Below are positions 1 through 11,694 of a stretch of 64,000 nt of DNA, in pieces. The stretch comes from Lycium barbarum. Its lineage: Eukaryota > Streptophyta > Magnoliopsida > Solanales > Solanaceae. How positions within the stretch are numbered: position 1 is the stretch's first letter; each line of letters opens with the position of its first letter. Both the position numbers and the translations under genes were made by a program. The stretch lies in the NCBI RefSeq assembly GCF_019175385.1, contig NC_083348.1, positions 43,856,950-43,920,949 on the forward strand, given 5' to 3'. The notes under the pieces are model-generated. The model saw only the letters and a list, made by a program, of their open reading frames with translations. It did no database searches and had not been told where the DNA came from.

Positions 1-50
1 TCACTAGTCTATTCGTTGTACATTCACGGGGAAATTTCCGAGGTGTAACA
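1..50 (-). mobile_element. Terminal end of an LTR inserted in the left LTR of element C
   Basis: The stretch ends in GAGGTGTAACA at base 50. It resembles the GGGGTGTAACA termini of the LTRs ending at 5,334 and 27,321. From base 51 on, the sequence aligns with 10,863 onward in the right LTR of element C. Base 50 is therefore a junction between two elements. The rest of this LTR lies outside the window, so its type and target-site duplication cannot be checked. Confidence 0.5.
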
Positions 51-707
51 ATGGAGACTCGATTACTCGTTGTTCGCTCATGTCATAGGATCATGCCAAA
101 ATGAAAGAAAAGGAAAGCCTTAACATACCTTGAAGCTTATCTATTCACCCAACTTCTACTTCTCGAACTCGCAAATCTACAATCAAGAGAACTTATATTA
201 TTGTTAGGCTCAGCTTCATGTGCTTACCTTAATCCTTCAAATTAAATATTTCTAGAATTTGACGAAATTCGAGCAGCATCTCCCCTGTTTATATCCCTAG
301 CCCGAAATCACAATTCCAACAAAACAACAACAATAGCAACCCTAATATCAACAACATCATTACCAACACCAAAATATTCAATAAAACATCCCACACGATG
401 TTTTTTAACATACAACAACAATAAACACTTCCTTTCTTCCCAATCAAAGAGCATAATCTCATCAACACACCAACAACATTAGATACCATCCATATACATT
501 AAATCAGCCCAACCACATGGCCACAACATGCTCAAAACAGTCCATAACACAACAACTACAACACAACACTTTATGAACTTTCCTCCATAACTATTTTCAC
601 TTTTAAGACTTGCTAAACCTTCAAATCAACTCAACATAAGAGATAGGATGAAGAACATACCTTATACTTGAAGAAATTCAGCTAAACCAACTTTCTTCAA
701 GACCAAA

Positions 708-712
708 CTTAC
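708..712. repeat. Target-site duplication CTTAC, left copy (element D)
   Basis: CTTAC precedes the TG of D; the partner copy is at 4,550-4,554. The empty site in the right LTR of C has a single copy, which proves the insertion. Confidence 0.85.
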
Positions 713-1764
713 TGTCACACCCCGATTCCGCTAGGGTGTGATGGGCACCTGACCCTTACTTAGGGCCGAGCGAACCCTCAGACTCTCGCTGCACATAAAA
801 TCACGTCAACTCTTTTTTTTTTCTTTAAAACAAATAATAAAGTACATAGCAAAACTTTTCTTTCAGAAATATTCTTTCTCGTGGCTTTCAAGGCGAACAA
901 ATTTGTGATCATACAAAATTCATTACGTACACAGACCGACAACCAATACCCACGACACTGTCTGCAAAGTCTCTAGTAAGATCCCAAAAGCATAACATAC
1001 AGAATCTGACTTGGCAGCACTCCGGGAACAAATAGAGCTTGCCATCTGCACTGGAACATCTTCCATCTGTCCTCAACTCAACTGGGAGTACCTGCGCGGC
1101 ATGAAACGCAGCCCCCGAAGAACAGGGGGTCAGTACGGAAATGTACCGAGTATGTAAAGCGGAAATATAACAATATAAGCAAAACCGAGCCAGAAGTATA
1201 GAAATAGAACAGGTAGTATCGGATCCGAGTCCGAAACGGAAATACAGAGTGTGTGGCCAGGACCACGATATATATCATAAGCACGGGGTGTAGCCGTCTG
1301 AATCGTGATATGAAACAGAGGTACAAAGCCTAACTGCCAGGATCATCATGCGGATCGGGGCACAGAGTGCGACTGACATACCCGCAACCGAAGCTAGGGG
1401 TGTAGAACTATAGCCGACTGAAGCATAGTCCGGCTCAATCATGCAAAAGCAACACCAACAGAATCATTCTCCGAATACGTTGTTCAGAAATGTAACAGGC
1501 AGAACCATGCATGCAGAATCATAAACTTACACAAGCACAGGTAGTATACATTTACCTCAGGTTTCGGCCCTTTAGTGAGGGGCGCAATGGACAGTGCACT
1601 GGGGTGTGCACGAATAACCAGGTCGCCACAGGGTCGCCTCTAGTGCACAAGTCATACCCAAGAGGTTCCAGCAGGAAAATACGGCAGTTAGAATGTCAAA
1701 ATGCTTTACTTTCTTTTGAAAAACATTTTTGTTTCACACATATAAAAGAATCAACGCACAATTT

Positions 1765-2105
1765 CCGCGGCCATAAGTCCAGCGGTCGCTACCACGCATA
1801 CCGCGGCCAAGTACCCAGCGGTCACTATCACACGTACCGCAGCCAAGGGTCCAGCGGTTATAATCACACATACCGCGACCAAAAGTCCAGCGGTTACAAT
1901 CACACATACCGCGGTCGAGGGTCCAGCGGTCACAATCACACATTTGACATACCGCGGTCAAGGGTCCAGCGGTCTATGTCAGGCACAATCACAAGTGCGG
2001 CAAACGCGGTCAAGGGTCCAGCAGTCAATGCCACACGTCCGGCATGACGCGGTCAAGGGTCCAGCTGTCAATGTCGGACACGCCGCGGTCGAGGGTCCAG
2101 CGGCC
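1765..2105. repeat. 36-bp GC-rich minisatellite inside LTR D
   Basis: About nine degenerate units begin with CCGCGG or a variant, at roughly 1,765, 1,801, 1,837, 1,873, 1,909, 1,952, 2,004, 2,048 and 2,083. The first five are spaced exactly 36 bp apart; later units are spread by 7-17 bp insertions. Each unit holds CCGCGG followed by CCAGCGG, so CCGC and GCGG can pair within a unit. Open frames across the array are repeat translations (for example a recurring YRGQGSSG) and not genes. Confidence 0.9.
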
Positions 2106-3021
2106 AATATTACATATGCACATATTCACATAACCGGCCCGGGACTCGGTGAAACAGAAAACAACCATACAGGATACCAAATCACTACTTCCCAAACATA
2201 AATCACACGTGCCAGGATCATGCATCACACAAGATTCAGGTATGCCAAAATCGTATATCAGAAAATACAGAACATAAGTAGTTTATCCAAATTATCAGGG
2301 TAAGGTTTTCAAAACGTTTTAGATGTCAAAAACATTTTATAACGCTCATGAAGGTGGTCATAACACCTATCGTATAGTAAACAGCATAATAACCAGGAGT
2401 TACCTGCGAACTCCGGACAAGAGTACATTGGCTAAAGCCATACAACACATATCAGGGTTTCTGTCCCCGCAGTTGGTTCAATAATAATTAAAATCCGTCT
2501 CAGGATAGATAAAATATCTCCCGTTTAGTAGTCGGGACAATAGCCATAAGTCCCTAGACTTGTCGCACCGAAGTGAGACAAACAAAACCATAGGAGGGGC
2601 GCCGGGGGTAACGGGCCCACCTCGGGTCAAGTAGGGGTGGCGTACATGAATCACGCCCATTAGACTCTACGGAGTCATCCAGGAAAGTTTCGGAGTGATT
2701 GGATTACATTTGTGAAAGTTATGGAGGTTTAACCACTTTTTTTCAACAAAAGCACCTTTTGAAGTTCAATTGAATTGAATGAATAGTACCAAGAAATCAA
2801 TCTCGGTTTCCGATGAGCAGAATTGCCCCCGAGGCTAAAATCTCCACCTAGCACACCTAGGACATGCCAAAGAACAAAGGGGAAGGCTTTACATACCTCG
2901 ATTGCGCCTTATGCTCGCTTGGCTTCAATTCCAATTTCGTCCAGAATCTACAAATGGTCATGTTTACCAATTGTCAATTTCAAGCTTTTCAAGAATCTAA
3001 GCTTAATCACATAATTGCCTA

Positions 3022-3033
3022 CCGAAATTTCGG
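3022..3033 (-). promoter_or_regulatory. Conserved LTR palindrome CCGAAATTTCGG with upstream TATA-like sequence (D)
   Basis: The 12-bp perfect palindrome is followed, on the plus strand, by GCAGCATTTCCCCTATAAA. Read on the element's own (minus) strand this is TTTATAGGGGAAATGCTGC and then the palindrome. The same block recurs in the LTRs of B and F and, imperfectly, in A and C. A core-promoter or transcription-start role is my inference from the TATA-like sequence and the conservation. Confidence 0.5.
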
Positions 3034-3760
3034 CAGCATTTCCCCTATAAACTCGCCTATCCGAATTTCCAATTGCTCTCCTGTTGACACAGAAATACCA
3101 ACAATAACATATGGACACACCCATATCTTCAATTCTTTTATTTCAACAAGAACAACAACATATCAAAACAGCCCCCAACTATAACATAACGATGCCCGAA
3201 ATACTAACGAACACTTGCAATACACCAAGCAGCCCGTATGCACTTCTTATACCTTATTCCATGCAATCTTTTCAGCAAATTTCTGAGAAATACAACAGCA
3301 GCCACACGACACCACATTATCTATTCATATGACTCTAAACCACATTATTATCTCTATAATCCTTACAACAACCCACAACAATTTTTAACTCCAACTCTAA
3401 CCTTCAAATTCCTTCATTCTCATCACATAATCTATGATTACAACAACCAAAATATTAATTCAAATCAGTCCATCAATTTCAATTAAAACAGCCCCTAATC
3501 CATAAATCTCAACAAAACAACAAACGAGTTTATAATGTTGTTTTCTCCGTTCTAATTCGTTAAAACTCTAAATAAACACTTTAATAACATAAAAGGAATT
3601 TTATAAATACCTTATCAGAAGCTCCACCACGAAAATTTCATCCCCCAAGACTAATATTTATCTCAAATTGAAGGCAACGCAACGTACAACGTTTTTCTCT
3701 TCATGAGCTTCGGGATTCGGAGCTCGGATTTTGATCAAAATGGCTTCCTTAGCCTAGGAT

Positions 3761-3786
3761 CTCTCTCTCTCTCTCTCTCTCTCTCT
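3761..3786. repeat. (CT)13 microsatellite in LTR D
   Basis: An uninterrupted CT dinucleotide run. Confidence 0.95.
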
Positions 3787-4549
3787 AAAGTTTTTGGAGG
3801 ATATTAGCTGAAAATGATCAGCCATCAAGTGAATTTGCCATATATATTAACGTTAATGGGCCTCATGGGCCGAAACATTAGTGTTTGGGTCGGGTCCAAA
3901 CTTGCTGCCCTGCCAGCCCAAATTGCATCGTCCATATTTCCTTATCCAAATATCATTTTGACGAGCGGTTTGTTTCGTTGGAAACTAGACTCGATGAACT
4001 TCATTTTAGGATTTTGAAACACCTTAAAACGCCTCATATACTAGGAGATATGCCCCCAACAATATGGGCTAAAAATCTGGTCCGAGATTTTACTGAAGTT
4101 GTTCCGATTCATTTTGTTTAGATTCGTTTATCTTCTAATCCTCTTCCAACTCTCATGTAACCTCTTATAAATACATATACATACCCATATACATACATAA
4201 CAATCCATACACGTCTCGAAGGGTCCGGAGAATCACCATAACCTTAAACGTAACTGGAGAACTTACGAAGCTTCGACGAAACTCCAATCGCAAAAATATA
4301 TTCATATCTTTTATCCATCTTCTATATCATTACTAATAATCTCAAATACTTTAAAAGGGCACTCACATTACCTCATATACGCTCATAACACGATTTCAAA
4401 TCCTTTAGGTTACGATGTCACCTCGGGATACTTAAGGCAACCATATATATAACGATATTCTTACTAACTCGATTAACTTTCCTTGAACTTTCTTAACTCA
4501 TTCTTTCTTGTCTTAATTAAAATAGCACGGACTCTTACGGGGTATAACA

Positions 4550-4554
4550 CTTAC
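4550..4554. repeat. Target-site duplication CTTAC, right copy (element D)
   Basis: This copy directly follows the terminal CA of D and is identical to 708-712. Confidence 0.85.
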
Positions 4555-5168
4555 CACAACATCAAGTAGAAGCAGGAACAATCACCTTTCATGGACTAGT
4601 TGGGTGTAATCTTGTTAAATTCTTGATTTAATGGGCTATAAATGTTTGGGGGTTATGTTGGGAAGTTTCTAGGACTATTGAGAATGTAAAATACTGAAAA
4701 AATGCAGTTAATGGGGGTATTTATACCCCTCATAGGTCGGTTCCACCGACTTTCTCAAGTGGGACCCGCGGAAGCCATTTGGCAACTTGGAGTCTTTATC
4801 ATAAAATGGTCATAAATCTTGATCCCGATATCGTATGAGGGCCGTGACCTATGGTTGGAAATCTCGTTCAATTATCTACAACTTTCATTTTTGGTGTGTT
4901 TCCAAATTCCAAACTTACAATAGTGTTTTGGCCCCTTTAAGTCAGATCATCTGAAAACGTATCCTTAAATCATCCTTTTGGAGGGCTTATGCCCATATTT
5001 GGCTTAAGGGTCCTTCTTAAGATTTGCTCAAATTCCCATGTACTACTCATATCACTTTTCATATGTCCTTTATAAAACCCCAAAAAGTGGGCCCACCTTA
5101 ACTTACGGTTACGAGGGCTATTCATCAAGTAACGTGTTAACTGATTTACTCTATACAGTCTCCAACTG

Positions 5169-5170
<2 letters not shown>

Positions 5171-5218
<48 letters not shown>
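5171..5218. repeat. (AT)24 microsatellite in the left LTR of element C
   Basis: An uninterrupted AT run. The homologous site in the right LTR (27,196-27,205) has only (AT)5. An open frame across it (IYIYIY...) is not a gene. Confidence 0.95.
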
Positions 5219-5220
<2 letters not shown>

Positions 5221-5334
5221 TTATACTCAGATCATATAATCTTCATCCCTGATCCTTGTATAATTTTTCTCTCCTTTGAGCTCATACTAAGCCGTCCACG
5301 GTCTTGGTAACACGAAATTTTCTGGGGTGTAACA

Positions 5335-8300
5335 TCCTTTCCACCTTAGAAACATTCGTCCTCGCATGTTTAAACTAGTCTTGTACTCTGTCCCTGATCC
5401 CATTCTCTGGTACATCCCCTTATCGAATCATTCTTCCTGTTAACATATCGCATTTAATCGTACCATCGCCATAACTGGTCTCCATTGGTTATTTACTTGC
5501 TCTTTCCTACGCTTACTTTTGTCCTCCCTGAAATATTATCGTCCATTCCCCGACTTTTAACCTGTTTAGATCCGCTCATACCCTTCATATCCTTCTACTG
5601 AATTTACTAATATCATAGGTTTACAAATCTTTCTCTACTCTCGTAGCTAATCTCTTTGCTCTTGAAACTCATAAGTCGGAAAACATGCTTCTGAAGAAAT
5701 CACTAACATACCTGGATACCGAACCACGGTACTTCTGGCCTCTTAACTAAGGTCTGAACCAATTATGACCTCATGTACTCCAATAGCTCATATCTTCCTC
5801 ATTTTTACCTTACTGACCTTTAAATCTCATAACTTGCCTCTTGATACTCTCGTAACCCTCGCTTTGCAATTTTGTTAACTCTCTAACTAGTCTTAGCTCT
5901 GCTCAACGTAATCATCTTTGCATTAATGGCAAACATAAGTTCTGACTATACTTCATTTTACCGACAACTCCCGATCTATAGGAACTAAGTAAACCCCAAT
6001 TCACTAATCTAACTTATATAAAATCATCTTAATATCTCCAGTATCCTAAAGTATAACAGGAACAACCCATATCTTTATGACCTTCTTTAACTCAACCTTA
6101 ACATATAATCAATTCCATAATCCTTTCTATAAATCATTCCTTTTGAGTTAGTCGTGAAAACCTTCTCTTTATGTTATGCCACAACAGAACTCGTTTGTCG
6201 ACTTTCCCTAAATCCCCCAATAGACCTTGTTCCTAAAAAACCTCGAATGTAACCCATTTTAATCCTGCGGACTACTAATCATCTTTCTCATAAACCATTC
6301 TTCATGCACACCAAGACCATCTTAAAACTCCCTTGCATTCAATTCTATTTTCTTGTCATATCCTCCCCATTTTGTGGACATTAAGTTCCCCTACTGGAAT
6401 ATCGTTCAATTTCTTTTCTTTCCCACGAATTATTTTCAGTCCAGTCCCAAAAGATACTCGTTAGTTACTCTATTCATTTGTTAACTTGCTTTCAGATTTT
6501 GTTAATCTTATTTCCACAACAATTCTTACTTCGAACTATTTCTATAATCCATTCCCAATACAACATCTACCACATATTATTTCAGTCTTTGTGCTCGTAC
6601 CCAAGCTTACTCGCTTCCCCCCTTAAAGGCTTTAGTATTCCATTGCCATTCTCGATCGAAATTTCATCCCATAATAATCCTTTCGCCATTGCTTTTGTTC
6701 TTTCACTTACGAATCCTTCAAGTTCCCCACTTGTCATTACCCAAAAATACTATTTTAAATCTCAAATCTTGCGTATAATAATCCCTAGGGATACTTGAAA
6801 TAATGATGTACCCAAGTATCTGTCCAGCCGGAATAGTACTTCTTTTTCCAATAATTAATGCCCGATGTCCACTTGTAGTGCCATCTTCATCTTATCATTC
6901 CATATCATCTTGTACCATAGTTTCCCATTAATCAATCTGTAACAATCATAGACGTATAATCTTCGTGATCTCCTAAATCTTTGGTCCTTGTCTTTCTTTA
7001 GCTTAGCTCATTTTGTCCCGTAATTCTTCTTAACTACTTGTTTGCATCACAGCTAGGCATTATAGTCCTTTTAGTGGTCTATCGGTTCTTGTTCTTATCA
7101 TGAAATCCTCACAAAGTACCCCCTTTCCTTTCTTCTTTCGTCGAGTCTTCATATTCCTTTATGATACTACAACTTATACACACACACATATATATAGATA
7201 TATATACATATCTAATTTCTCGGTTTTCTTCATGATTGCATCCTTCACACAACCATTGTCTTATAATTTCAATTTGTGTTTCTTTGGGCAAGCCTACTGA
7301 GTCATTAACCTTCTCCTTATTGTTGGCGGCTACATAATTCCCTTTAACCATTTCGTTAACACCTCCTCCTTCCTTTGGTCCTCATAGTTTCTTTTACTTG
7401 TAAAATGTTTGTTTCCATTAGTCATCCTTTACTCTTAGGTTAGGAAGCTTTGGAGTGTTTCGTTACGAGTGTGAATCCCTTTTGTCGTTGAAAATCTCTT
7501 CTTGAGCTACTTTTTTCCCTTAAATAGCCGTACCAATCATGGGTTCACATCCATCCTCCTGGTTAAATCTCAGGAGTTAAATTTCGTCATCACTCTCATA
7601 AGACCTGTTTGTTTCTTCTCAAGGATGCACCTATGCTCATTATTTACAACCTTCTTAGTTCTGGTTATAAGGACGTATAGGTTGGTTCCGGAGTCCTCAC
7701 ATTCATCCTTTGTCACGTACAACCTTACTCTATCTCCCGTTGTTTTATTTAAACTAGATCCTATCATCTGCTTTCCTGCTTTCATCCTAACCTTTTCCTC
7801 AATTATATATTATCTGACCCTCAATGGGTATACGTTTTCCTTGTCCAAGTTTCTCCCTCCTTCATGATATCATAACCTTCTTTTTCCTAATGCTCTTTCT
7901 TATATTGTTGGTCGAGTTATCGCTATCTGACTTTAATTCTTGAGCAAACCCAATCCTGATTCTCTCTGTAGCGCTTGCTACCTCAATTTTGACATACAGC
8001 AGAATCAATACTTTTGACATGTCGTAACATCAATCATATGGGTATACATAATACTCGATATAGCCACTTGTGACTTATCTTTTTATCTCTTTTCAACACC
8101 TTTTCTTGCGATATATCCCGTTGCTATTTGATTTTGTCCTGAATCTGTAGCTTTAATACATCTCCCCTCTTTTGACCAACTAGCTAGACTCATACCTCAC
8201 AATCATTTCAAAATTCTAATTGCAAAGCTCATACGCTCCTAATTTCCCTCGGGCTATTCTGGTTTCTCATATTCCCTTTTTCGTATGTCTAAATCTGTAG

Positions 8301-9745
8301 GTCTTCCTAGCATATCTTTCTACATCCTAACTGTGAATCCCGACGATATAACTTTACTTAGAAATCTTTACTCGTACTTCTACCCTGTCTCATTGTCTAC
8401 AAGAATCAACCTGACATCCTTTACCTTCCTGTAGCAACTGAATCGATCCTTGCGATATTTTATCTTCACTTGTACACCTACTCTCTTCTCTATTTACACA
8501 TAAATCGACATCACACCTAATTTCTCTATCGTCAAATAACCTTCACAATACCCGTCTAAAAAAAATTGAGGTGAAGTCTTCTTATAAGGATTAGCTAGAA
8601 ATACACCACATATTCCTACGGTTGATACAATCTCTACTTCCTTTGTCGGCCAAGCAACATCACATTTAGAAGTTGTATAAGCAATCCAGAAAACAATCAT
8701 AAATGCAAACCAACTTACCTAACCATTTCTCATTCTTGAGTTCAAGGTCATCATTAATACCCTTAGTAACTTGGCCATCATGATTCTCAGAATAGTACCA
8801 ACTATCAAGTACTCAAAATACCCTTGAAGTCGAATGACTGGTGACTTCTAAATCCCAATGTAAACCCACATCATATAGGGAAGTCTGATAAACGAGTCTG
8901 TGTGCCTGTCATCAACCCGTCCTGATCTTATGTAGATATATATAAACTTCTAGAGTAAAATTTTTCCTTACTTGTTAACTTCCTTTCCCTTATCAATATC
9001 TTTCCGTTATCTCTTACTCACCAATCTATAAATCGTAATACTGCACTTGAATTCTTAGTGTCAACTTTCCCTATACCTTCAATAATCTCAATTCTCTGAA
9101 ATCTCGAATACACTTATTCCAACTCCTTTAATTACTAATCATTTTTCCCCCTCCAGGGTTCTTCCCTTAAATTAAATTACAATCATTCTAAAACTTCTCT
9201 TTGAAGGCATGTCATAATTGTTCATTCAATCATGACTTACCAAACATCCAATTGTCACATTTTCCTTTATTCTTTCTCTATAGCATAAACATTCAAACAA
9301 TTCAATTTATAAAAAATTTGGCAGAGTTTCCTCTATACTTCTTACTGCCTCATTCCTACACGCAGCCTAGAAAATACATCCAATGCCTCACAGGGCGACC
9401 ATAATACCCGTAACATTTAGCTCGGGTTCTCATATCAAAGTCTATCAATATCAATAAGGCAGGAAACATACCTTTCGGAGTAACAACTTCAATTCTCATC
9501 AATTATTTCATAGCGGCATAATCAACTGCTCATCCACAATCAAAACATTTAGGATTAGAATCAGGGACATCACATCCTATAATTTAGCTCTGCGGCACGA
9601 TCTAAGATGAGAAAGAAGGGTCAATCGTTCCTAAATGCCCTGCAGCCTCTTGTTTATAAATATGGCGCGTTTCACACCCATAAACAAGACTCTACGGACA
9701 CGGCTCGTAGACACACCCTAGGACGAACTGCTCTGATACCACTTT
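5335..9745 (-). mobile_element. Element C interior, no recognisable gag or pol (LARD-like)
   Basis: This is the 4.4 kb between the two LTRs of C. At the 3' side there is a minus-strand purine tract AAGGTGGAAAGGA (5,335-5,347) and then a block resembling B's post-PPT leader (ATTCGTCC...). At the 5' side there is a PBS, and about 150 bases (around 9,560-9,729) resemble the 5' leader of B. Between them I find no RT, integrase or protease motif on either strand, and all open frames are short. The plus strand looks pyrimidine-rich throughout. A short block near 9,390-9,420 translates on the minus strand to something faintly like a decayed CCHC knuckle, but I do not rely on it. It fits a non-autonomous large retrotransposon derivative, or a badly decayed interior. 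Confidence 0.65.
9730..9741 (-). other. Primer binding site of element C (tRNA-iMet type)
   Basis: On the minus strand it reads TGGTATCAGAGC, complementary to the 3' end of plant initiator tRNA-Met. It is separated from the LTR start at 9,746 by four bases (AAAG in element sense), the same spacing as in A and B. Confidence 0.85.
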
Positions 9746-10223
9746 TGTCACAGCCCAACCGGAGGGCTATGACGGTCACCCAGAAGCTGACCTCCTAGAT
9801 GCCACAATACATACATAACATACCTGCTCATGCTCATTCTGGGCCACATGAGGGCACTCACAACATAATCTGCTGAATGATAGGTATCATAAACTGGAGG
9901 GTCACCGCCCTCGAAAGGTATATGCATCACTAAACTGAACTGAGGTACAAGCCGACAAGGCTACCCGATAAAACTATATAACCAAACAAGTGCTTAGCGG
10001 CCCATACTGTCTGACTGAATATAAGTGTCTATGAGCCTCTACTGACATACTGGACATGCTGCGGATGGGACAGGGCCTCTACCCTACCCATAAACATCAA
10101 AACATATACCAGGTCTAGACGGCAACTTCAGCAAGAGAGGAGTGTTTCACTGTCAAGCTGAAAAAGCAACCTAATGATGCAATCTGTCCTCCTGGCTATC
10201 TGAACCTGCGGGCATGAACGCAA

Positions 10224-10238
10224 CCCCCCCCCCCCCCC
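10224..10238. repeat. Poly-C tract (15 C) in the right LTR of C
   Basis: This homopolymer follows GGGCATGAACGCAA, where other LTRs have 'GCAGCCCCCGAAG'. It may be slippage of a short C run, or a sequencing or assembly length error. Confidence 0.8.
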
Positions 10239-11694
10239 AAAACAATAGGTGAGTCAGTACGGAAAATGTATCGAGTATGTAAGGCAGAAGAGTAACATAC
10301 ACATAGGAGTCACAAAGAAAATCTGAAACTCGTAAACTAAACTGACTGACTGAATGTATCTGTAAGTCTGATTATCTGAACATGTCTGTGTGAATGCATC
10401 TATATGTCTGCTTATTGAAAATGCCTCTGCGGGCGTATGATATGCATAGGTCATAGAGCCGAGGAACTTACGGCCCGATCCATATCCCATATAGGCCCAT
10501 TCGGGCATAATAGCATAATGGCCCCATAGGGTATAATAACATAATGGCCTCTTCGGGCAGCCCCTTCGGGCATAATAATCATTATCACTATGCACCAGCT
10601 GATCAGGTGGTAATGCGTATATAACGCCTCGCCCTTTTCCCATACCCCATACATATATATATAATATACATAATATACGCGTATATAACGCCTTCTGGTC
10701 ACGGGTCAATATGTATGTATGCAAATGAATGTAATGCATAAACATAAACTAACATGATCATGATACAATATTTAGGACCCATGAACAGAAGGGACCATCA
10801 TACAAGGGGTATAGGATCATCAAGAACTGAGATACTCCTAGTACTTCTAAGAGTAGAGTAATATGGAGACTTGATTACTCGTTGTTCGCTCATGTCATAG
10901 GATCATACCAAAATGAAAGAAAAGGAAAGTCTTAACATACCTTAAAGCTTATCTATTCGCCCAACTTCTACTTCTCGAACTCGCAAATCTACAATCAAGA
11001 GAACTTATACTATCGTTAGGCTCAGCTTCATGTGCTTACCTTAATCCTTCAAATTAAATCTTTCTAGAATTTGCCGAAATTCGAGAAGCATCTCCCCTGT
11101 TTATATCCCTAGCCCGATATCACAATTCCAACAAAAAAACAACAATAGCAACCCTAATATCAACAACATCATTATTAACACCAAAATATTCAATAAAACA
11201 TCCCACACGATGTTTTTTAACATACAACAACAATATACGTTGTCTTTCTTCCCAATCAAAGAGCATAATCTCATCAACACACCAACAACATTAGATACCA
11301 TCCATATACATTAATTCAGCCCAACAACATGGCCACAACATGCTCAAAACAGTCCATAACACAACAACTACAACACAACACTTTATGACCTTTCCTCCAT
11401 AACTATTTTCACTTTTAAGACTTGCTAAACCTTCAAATCAACTCAACATAAGAGATAGGATGAAGAACATACCTTATACTTGAAGAAATTCAGCCACACC
11501 AACTTTCTTCAAGACCAAACTTACCACAACATGAAGTAGAAGCAAGAACAATCACCTTTCATGGACTAGTTGGGTGTAATCTTGTTAAATTCTTGATTTA
11601 ATGGGCTATAAATGTTTGGGGGTTGTGTTGGGAAGTTTTCTAGGACTATTGAGAATGTATAATGATGAAAAATGCAGTTAATGGGGGTATTTAT

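Larger units (their letters stand above)
713..4549 (-). mobile_element. Solo LTR D (3.8 kb), Ty3/gypsy-type
   Basis: The insert begins TGTCACACC at 713 and ends GGTATAACA at 4,549 (TG...CA). It is flanked by CTTAC on both sides, and the uninterrupted copy in the right LTR of C (around 11,515-11,530) has CTTAC once. No PBS, gag or pol lies inside, so it reads as a single LTR left by LTR-LTR recombination. Several blocks match the LTRs of B and F, including the segment encoding 'GGCATGAAACGCAGCCCC' near 1,100 and the palindrome CCGAAATTTCGG at 3,022-3,033. It carries a 36-bp minisatellite and a (CT)13 tract. At 3,837 bp it is longer than the LTRs of B. Confidence 0.85.
51..5334 (-). mobile_element. 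Element C, left (3') LTR, interrupted by solo LTR D
   Basis: Bases 51-712 match 10,863-11,523, and 4,550-5,334 match 11,520-11,694 plus 26,746-27,321, with scattered substitutions. These are the two LTRs of one retroelement in minus orientation. The LTR ends in TGTAACA at 5,334, followed by a purine tract on the minus strand. The first ~1.1 kb of this LTR (compared with the right copy) is outside the window, beyond the junction at base 50. D interrupts it at 713-4,549. Confidence 0.8.

Noticed and set aside
1511..2047. A 178-residue open frame with YRGQGSSG repeats
   Set aside because: It is a translation of the GC-rich minisatellite within LTR D; the antisense frames repeat as well.
1765..2105. 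CRISPR-like array
   Set aside because: The units are contiguous minisatellite repeats with no unique spacers, inside a plant LTR.
6478..7867. Open frames in the interior of element C
   Set aside because: None matches a domain, they differ in strand and frame, and the region is compositionally biased.
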